DNA from: Mesostigma viride
Lineage: Eukaryota; Streptophyta; Mesostigmatophyceae; Mesostigmatales; Mesostigmataceae
NCBI GenBank assembly: GCA_009746045.1
Contig: RPFO01000154.1
Span: 6,589,038-6,653,037, forward strand
Length of the DNA: 64,000 nt
Direction of reading: 5' to 3'
Shown: positions 57,176-64,000 of the stretch, in pieces
Layout of the letters: every line of letters starts with the position of its first letter
Position numbering within the stretch: the stretch's first letter is position 1
The notes under the pieces: generated by a model
The model's input: only the letters and a program-made list of their open reading frames with translations
What the model was told of the DNA's origin: nothing
Databases searched by the model: none
Made by a program: the position numbers and the translations under genes

Positions 57176-57375
57176 AAGTCCTCAGTGGGATGGAATGGAG
57201 TACGTGTCATCTGCCTCAATTTTACAGACAAACCAGGGGGCTCGCCGGACGTGAGGCGTGAGCCAATCCCATGACTAGGGTAGCACATGTCCATGCCTAG
57301 CCTATCACGGAAAGTCCACGGAGGGTGGCCCGGCCGCGCGCGGCCTGGGGCATGCCACGTGAGGACTTGGGCATG
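57176..57375 (-). repeat. Inverted LINE C fragment joined head-on to C3
   Basis: The minus strand matches C1 from about 1862 to 2030 (GGACTTTTCGTGATAG-like, CATGGACATGTGCTA, GGTTTGTCTGTAA), then a deleted 3' UTR (CCATTCCATCCCACTGAGGA). It abuts the plus-strand RT of C3 without spacer, so the pair forms a fold-back rearrangement. Confidence 0.65.
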
Positions 57376-57379
57376 GTAT

Positions 57380-59640
57380 CCTTCATAACCTCATGCCATA
57401 TAAAATTTGCGAGTCATCTCGGCCCCCAGATCACAGATAATAAGCCTGGAGGCTGCCCGAGCGTTCGCCCATTCTTTGGCATGTAAATGGGATGTGTGCC
57501 GGGCGTCCATCCCACCACTTGGTGAGGGTGGTATGTATACACAATTACACACCAGCATTGAGCTAGAAATAGCAAAGGATGCCATGTCTGACACATTCTG
57601 GACTCATTTTAGACAATGGGGGCAACATTTTGCATTATCCAAGACAATGTCTTTTGAATGCCCCAGTTTGCAAATTTCCCACACCTAACCAAATAAACTA
57701 ATTGGCACCCCAAAATGATGAGTATTTCATAAGTAACTGATTTCCCCCCCAAAGACGTACTTGTATGGGAAAAAAAAATAAAATCAATAACACATCACTT
57801 GGCCCTGGGGAAACAATACTAGACATGGGCAAACAGCATCCCACAAAGTTTGAGCTCACTCTGAGTAAATACACGGGAGAAAAAGCGTTAGACAGTTGGC
57901 CACCTGACCGTATGCTAAGGAAGGCTTTAGTGAGGCACTAAGGCTTCCTAATCCATCCAAGAAGCCCCCGACCATGCCCAATTTGACGACATGTAAAGGA
58001 GGTGGCTGGGCGCCTCATGTGCCCTTGCCCTCCTCGGCACGGGCAACCTTACGGGTGTGTTCACAGCAACAAGGCAGGTAGCTCTACATGCATAGCCCAC
58101 ACTTCAAAAGCATATTCCAAACATGAGTACAGGTTTGCTGGGCGAGGTAAGGTTCATGGTGTGAACATCATACCAAAGCCAAGCTGTCCAATGCAGATAC
58201 ACTATAGAAAGCTCTATCCACAAATTGTCCAACCAGCGGGGACACAGAGACGGTCCACAGAGAAAGTATACATGTCATACATGCTGTGTGCGACTTAGGG
58301 CTTCTTACGATGGTTACCTTGCCTTACTAGCATATGGTAGGGCTCTCCCATAATTCAGTGGAAAAAGGCCAACAAAACCATGGCAATCCCTACCTACATT
58401 CTGTGCCATCAATGCGGTATGCCCCACGGAACAACCATTATGACCTTTCTTTCCAGCACAACTGCTTGCTAAGAAACAACCTCCAACTTCTTAGCCTCTA
58501 AGCACTGCAGTGAAGCCGCTGCTAAGAAAGGCTGCGTCAATGCTCGTCATACAACTGAGTTCTTTTTGGACAACTCTTTCCCAAAAAACACTCGACAAAT
58601 ACCTGACAACTTGCCGACATTGCCATGGCTCGCGCCTTGACGCGTCCCAGCCGTGCAACATAGACGAAATCACCGAAAGCTGCCTGGCCGTGCTAACTGG
58701 CAGCACGGAAAAGAGGCAAAACCTTACGTTGGCAACCCTTCAAAGAAGCAAACGTTAGAAATAAGACGCTCAGTGGGCACGGGATCTTAGCATGATAGGC
58801 ATCGTCCTTCGCCCAGGGCCGCAAGAAAGGACCCCCCTTTCATGGAAAAGTCAGACGCGCATCCCGCGAGCCTGCTGAACAGTGTACCGCCGTGCCGATT
58901 AATTAATTAATTAATTAATTTACACGTAACTGCGTCACGTGAGGCGCAGAAGTCCTCAGGGGGGGGGGAAATATGGGTTATCGATGGGGTGGATGGATGT
59001 AGCTATGTCTAGTTCCTAGTTACAGGGCTGCGGGCACCACGGCCATAATCGCTATGAATGCCAAACTTAGTCTCACGCGGAGGCCCCACCGACTGGGGGG
59101 TGGCCAGTGGCCTTCAGTACTATCAGCTGCCACCTATCTTTACGCATCGCCGTGCCGATAAAGACGGACTACATTTCAACGAAAACCAGCACATTTTTTA
59201 AAAGCTTCATGAATAACGATATGAACGCTTCTTCAGCGCTGATAGAAGCCCACGAAAACTGACATCACAGCCGCTAGCATGCATTCTATTTTATTCCTCG
59301 CGACGAAATTTCAGATTAGTACTCCAGGATCAGTCCCCCATGGCGATGTAATTAACAATATCACCGACGTTGCAAAACGGACAAGCTTCGCTATGAAAGA
59401 ACATCATGAACTGATCGTCTTTAAGATTCCCAAACTTTTTCTCCGTTCCGTAGGCTATCTTTGTCTATTTTTGCCTGAAAGCACGTCGCCATGGCCAGCT
59501 CCGCTCAGGGTGCGCGCTGTTGTGCACTGCATCACTTTTTCGCGGTAAGATCCGGGCGGAACCAAGGCGGAACCGCGATTTTTTTCGGCGCCAAAGAATT
59601 CGCGCCGGGACCGTCGCATCACCTTGCACATCCTGTACAG
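57380..59640. mobile_element. Second copy (R2) of the TTAA-type repeat, interrupted by a LINE tail
   Basis: Long blocks match 27000-28840 in the intron of gene 2, for example GACCATGCCCAATT, GGAGGTGGCTGGGC, GCAGGTAGCTCTACATGC, GAAAGCACGTCGCCAT and CGGGACCGTC. The outer ends are diverged, and the TTAA-bounded TIRs of R1 are not recognisable here. A LINE C tail sits at 58900-59147. No coding frame is conserved between the two copies. Confidence 0.7.
58900..59147 (-). mobile_element. 5'-truncated LINE C insertion with 12-bp duplication
   Basis: It matches C1 from about 2025 to the tail, including the hairpin (58923-58941) and a TTAATTAATT-type tail at the 58900 side. CGCCGTGCCGAT occurs exactly at 58888-58899 and 59148-59159. 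Confidence 0.85.
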
Positions 59641-60265
59641 AAGAGTGTTGTTGTTGGGGGTTGTCCCACGCCGCGAGCAGCATTGCACAGCCTGTATGTA
59701 ACTCACCTGGACCTCGTACTGACGTAAGACAAAATATATTTCGTTCAGTACAGGTGGCTGAAGGCTGAAGCCACTCCATTGGACTGAATTGTACAAGCTT
59801 TACCGTCATGAGAACAATTTTATTTTATATTAGGGACATCGATATCCCTATAAAATGAGCAAATAGCTCATTCAATCTCCAAGGTCATCCTTATTAGGCG
59901 TACACTGTCGTCTCCCAGTCTCCGTTGTTGTTGTTGGTCATCCTTAGGCGTACACTGTCGTCTCCCAGTTTCCGTTGTTGTTGGTGGAATAATAATTTTC
60001 AGTTTCCCCGCACGGATGCTTTCTGGCCGACATGGGTGCCATTGCCACTTTATTCGGGGACTCGATCGTCTCTGGGTGGCAAATGCCTATTTGCAGGCAT
60101 CGCGCGTCAGGCCCAGTGTCACAGGCTCACTGCAGCGCACCGGTGTCTGTTTTTAGCCAGCCCAGCGTTTAGCAGTTCGGAGCAAGGACCGCACGATGAT
60201 CGTTGTAATGTTTTCCTGCGCATGCAACATTACCTAGCTTGCAGCTAGCCAGCTACTATACTGTC
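59641..60265 (+). other. Region upstream of gene 3, no gene seen
   Basis: It contains a 49-bp direct duplication (CATCCTTAGGCGTACACTG and CTCCCAGTYTCCGTTGTTG, about 59885-59935 and 59938-59985). Presumably it includes the gene 3 promoter; no clear TATA motif. Confidence 0.4.
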
Positions 60266-62369
60266 ATGTTACATGCGCAGTACTATGTCCTGCAGCTGCT
60301 TGCAATTTTGATTGCCAGCTCAACTTCGGTATCCCACGGCTCATCATATTCAGGCCTTGGAGCTGCGCGCAATGGAACTCGCCACCGTGACAGTACGTAC
60401 ACTCTCGGAACAGGCCTTCAAAAAATTACGCGTCCCGCGTACAGCTGCTGCGCATTAAATCGCATGCGTCCGGCAGCTGTTGCGAAGCAAAAGCTGATAA
60501 TTATATATGCTATAAGTTTCGACGTTATATATGTATATAGTTTTATTTCTCAACCAAGCTATGCTATGGTAATATCGATATTCTCCTTATACTGGACTTG
60601 CAGGAGGTCCTCATGAGCTGCAGGCTGGGCACGCAGTCTTCGCAGCTGTTCCTACAGCGTGGAACACTACCAGCTGGCCCGTTGCTACCTATGGTACCGG
60701 TCAGCTGCACAGCTCGCCTGAAGCTGAGGTTGGCACTGGCGTGGATAGTAATGCCGCTTCTGCACCCAGTGTGGCATCGACGACATCGACGACGTCATTG
60801 TCTGAGGAGGCGCGTTACGATGAGGTAAGGGCCTCAATCCAAATAACAACACGTGACTCAGACAAGGCTGCCATTGCTTAAAATTATGTTTGCTGTCATC
60901 ATCATCAGTCATCAGTGTCACGATTCGCGGCTGTGGCCTGTGAATTGTGATTGAAGTACAAGATAGTCATGTTCAGTTGTTCACGATCACCTATAAGTGT
61001 ATCAATGCTGATCTGAGGATTCGCAAGTCCTAGATTGACGAGGCCTTTCCAACTTATAGACCACAAAAGGTACTGGCTAAAGCACACCGAATTAACCTGA
61101 CAGTCCTGACTTTCCAATATCCCTAGCAGCCCCGTAGGAGTGCCTGCTCTTCGGTTGCAGATAGAAGATTACTCTGTGGCCTGCCCCCCAGGCCCGGGAC
61201 CACTGACAAAAGTTTCATTGGGAGCCCTCCCTCCCGCTTGATCTCTTTGTGTATTAGGGGTCGACGGTTCCTTGATTGGACGTACAGGCGGGTGAAGTCA
61301 CAGTTGAGCTTAATTTAAGTGTTGGTTGCAGCTCATGCAGGCGCATGCCGGCCCGCCATAGGGTTGCTGTGATGATTTATTTCCCATTTAGCCGGAAAAA
61401 TCACGTGACAGCTGGGAGGATCACACTGGTGTAATTCTGAGCTTCTAACCTGAGCATGGTATGGCATGGCATGATTCAGCCCATAATGTTGGCAGATTGG
61501 CTGTATTTACTGTATTATGAGCGGTATTTCGAAAAGGCGCCTGTTTTGAACAAAGGGATTGTTGCACCACTGTAGCTTTAGTCCGTGCACGATCAATAAT
61601 AATAGTTATTACTGGGTTTCGTGCATTGACCATGAGCAAGCACAGTACGGACTGTTGCACAGGATGCCGAGTACCCACACATGCCGCCCCCAGGAATTTC
61701 TAAAAGAAAGTGAACTGAACTGACTATGCCGGGTGGGGGCCGTGCGGGTGAGGGCGCGAAGTCAGTTTTCTGATTGGTAAAACACAGTATTTGACCACGC
61801 CAATAGTACCCAGTTGTCCATTGATTCGATAATATCATTATCATTTCTGTGGTACACATGCGTGGGATAATAACGCCGCGAATCCACGTTTTGGACTTAT
61901 AGTTCCAAGCGTGAAGGCATTTTGACAGGGCATGCATTGTGTGTGGGGACGAAAAGTCCCCCGACCTGTTGGCTGAGTGTGGAACTCAGGCCCTGAATGT
62001 CCATGCGCATATTCTACCCAGTTGCCATCCCTTGCGCAGTTCCACTACTAGTATTGCGGCATAGGGAGAAACTGATGTTCTTATTGCCATCCCTTGCGCA
62101 GTTCCACTACTAGTATTGCGGCATGGGGAGAAACTGATGTTCTTATTGCCATCCCTTGCGCAGTTCCACTACTAGTATTGCGGCATGGGGAGAAACTGAT
62201 GTTCTTATTGCCATCCCTTGCGCAGTTCCACTACTAGTATTGCGGCAGAGGGAGAAACTGATGTTCTCATTATTCTTTCATGTGCGCTGCCATCCATGTG
62301 TGCCGCATGTGCGTTACCGTTTGCGCTGGTTCTGGCAGAGGAGGGTGCGGCAACATATGATGCATACCC
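60266..62369 (+). CDS. Gene 3: probable secreted protein, 5' exons only
   Basis: Three candidate exons join in phase: 60266-60392 (42 codons plus 1 base), 60604-60824 and 62341-62369. Exon 1 starts MLHAQYYVLQLLAILIASST, a good signal peptide; an upstream in-frame ATG at 60239 is possible. Exon 2 is Thr/Ser/Ala-rich (TAWNTTSWPVATYGTGQLHS; STTSTTSLSEEARYDE) and has proper borders (TTGCAG before, GTAAGG after). Exon 3 is short (EGAATYDAYP) and less sure. I could not place further exons, so the gene either continues beyond 62370 through small exons or leaves the window. The composition suggests a secreted or cell-wall glycoprotein; no domain is recognised. Confidence 0.4.
62022..62269. repeat. 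Four tandem copies of a 62-bp unit
   Basis: Units start at 62022, 62084, 62146 and 62208, each TTGCCATCCCTTGCGCAGTT onward and almost identical (ATAGGG, ATGGGG, ATGGGG, AGAGGG variants). They lie in the proposed intron 2 of gene 3. Confidence 0.95.
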
Positions 62370-64000
62370 GTAAGCTCCTTCAGACGGGCAACGCAGGTAT
62401 GTCCTGATGCTTCTAAAAAATTATGTTTCCATGGCTAGCGCACGCCGCTTTTCCTTGTTGATGGGCACCGCGCATGCTTTCCGTTTGTACGTCAACGCAT
62501 CAGTGCAGGTGATAAACATATTTGTGATGCGTACGTGCCTCGGAGTGCCATGGGAGTAAGTTTCAGAAGGTGGTGGTGGATTGTACTCAGGGTGAATGCA
62601 AACTACAGTTTCTGGTGCTGTGCCAGGGGTTCATGTAAGGCCTTGTGCACGAACCTTAAATAGATGGATGATTTATGACTACTAGATTGGGACAGCATGC
62701 AGCTAGGCAGCCCCATACAGCACTGTCGCTGAGCTCGCATACGTGTGCTTAGCGATATTATATCCCAAGCGGAAAAGTTCAGCAAAACGGCCCAGCCTGG
62801 ATCAACGGCCATGGCCGAAGTCACAACTTCTGATCTGTCTTCTGATCTGTCTTCATAGTCAGCTCTAATTTGAGACTGGTTTGTGAAACAATGTGGCGAA
62901 ACAATATGTGCCGCAAGAATGCCAATGTCTGAGGAAGTTAGGCTACATGCCACGAAACAAGACAAACAAATCCACCTTAGTAGCTAAGGCTAGCTGGCAA
63001 ATTTTCTTTTCATGACTACATTAATGTAACCACAAATCCACAATTCAAACCCGGCACTCAGCGCCGGACTACTTGCCTAATCATGGTATCAAACATACTG
63101 AGTGGTGGCGAAAGGGGACGATCCTGAAAAAGCCTGGCTTCTTGGACTACTGATGGATGCGATGTAGGCCCGCGCCAATACAATCAAGTGCTGAACTAGG
63201 GATCGCAGATACAGTAAGAGATGTCAAGGCGAATATGGGAATTTCATGCCATTGATTTTTGAAGCTAGCTAGGCCTTCACAGCCCAGGCACCTAAGTTGG
63301 CAAGTCACGCATGCACCTGCTTGCTCGGCTTGTGGTGATGTCGCTCCGCAGAGTGTATGTTAGCAAGTCACGTGAGCAAATTAATTAAGAGATAGCCAGC
63401 ATTCCCCAGTGTAACCATGGCTGTCCGCCATTCCCATTCCCAGTGAACATTCCCAATGAGCATAGTGGCAACAGTGCTGCACATGTGCAGCTTGCGGGTT
63501 TGCCAACTGTTTCTGCGCAGTTTCCGCATCTTTCCAATAAGACAGTCTTCGATCCTTAGTTTCCTTGGCCTGGCATTAGTCATTACTGCGAGAGGCTACA
63601 GCCCTGCTGTTCAAGCTGTGCTCTGCCAATCACAGTGGTGGGCCTATTTTACTTTTCGCTAGATAGCGCTCGTTTTACAATTAGCCTGCGATATAGTCTC
63701 AAAGGGGGCTGGTCTGCCAGTAGGCTGTGATGAGTAGTGGCCCTGGTCACGTAAGTACCGAGCCGACTACTGGGATGGTGGTACCGGAAATGGTTATTCC
63801 GGACCAACCTGCATTTACCCACTGGCGCGGCACCTAAGGTCACATGGAAGGTGGACAGTAGTGAACGGAATTGTGCAACGTGCGTTGCTCAAAATTTGGG
63901 CGGCGACAGTGCTGTGACGTGTGGAGGCCCTCTTCGAGCACCCACCCAACCACCCTCTGTAGAAAAGGGACACATGTCTGGTTATAACTTATGCAGGACT
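62370..64000. other. Right end of the window, no gene supported
   Basis: Only short frames without recognisable domains occur. A stretch near 63040-63100 reads, on the minus strand, like a very weak pol III B box (GGTTTGAATTG). Later exons of gene 3 could be hidden here. Confidence 0.4.

Noticed and set aside
55530-57375. Twin-priming as the origin of the inverted LINE C pieces
   Set aside because: In twin-priming products the inverted 5' piece precedes the tailed 3' piece; here the order is reversed and no tail adjoins.
63035-63110. Weak tRNA or SINE-like stretch on the minus strand
   Set aside because: The B box deviates at conserved positions, there is no A box or cloverleaf, and no target duplication flanks it.

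Overview
The window is nuclear DNA of a plant-lineage eukaryote, most likely a green alga. Its genes are split by GT-AG introns of 0.1 to 2.5 kb. One gene resembles a land-plant and green-alga membrane protein family. L1-like non-LTR retrotransposons, TIR transposons and long microsatellites fill the rest. I see no bacterial operons, ribosome binding sites, rRNA, CRISPR arrays or prophage.

Layout. 1-2253: 3' half of a broken LINE (family C here), then a small SINE-like insertion with a 17-bp target duplication. 2825-16614, minus: gene 1, which I assembled from 14 phase-compatible exons into a 729-residue type I membrane protein. Its introns hold large tandem arrays and repeated copies of the gene's own exon ends. 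16615-17861: a shared head-to-head upstream region. 17862-33566, plus: gene 2, 17 exons giving one 1,895-codon frame. It encodes an EF-hand pair followed by about 1,750 residues of LPDG-type short repeats, split by an Ala/Glu-rich helix. Intron 11 carries a 1.9-kb TTAA-flanked transposon-like element. 34277-49769, minus: one L1-like LINE (family D) pulled apart by three later insertions, the largest a 9.6-kb TIR transposon with a candidate transposase. That transposon itself contains an intact LINE-derived element encoding only ORF1. 49784-59640: a pile of LINE and ORF1-only fragments plus a second copy of the TTAA-type repeat. 60266-62369, plus: the start of a probable secreted-protein gene (gene 3). 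The rest appears non-coding.

How the parts relate. Genes 1 to 3 are host genes; genes 1 and 2 are divergently transcribed. Families A and B seem to be non-autonomous ORF1-only elements (comparable in idea to mammalian HAL1). They share ORF1-type domains with LINE D and, like C, end in a 3' stem-loop followed by an AATT/TTAA-type tail. This suggests they are copied by an ORF2 of family C or D. Target duplications of 5 to 17 bp give a relative order of insertion at several sites. All exon models and family names come from reading the sequence and from memory of protein families; no search was run.
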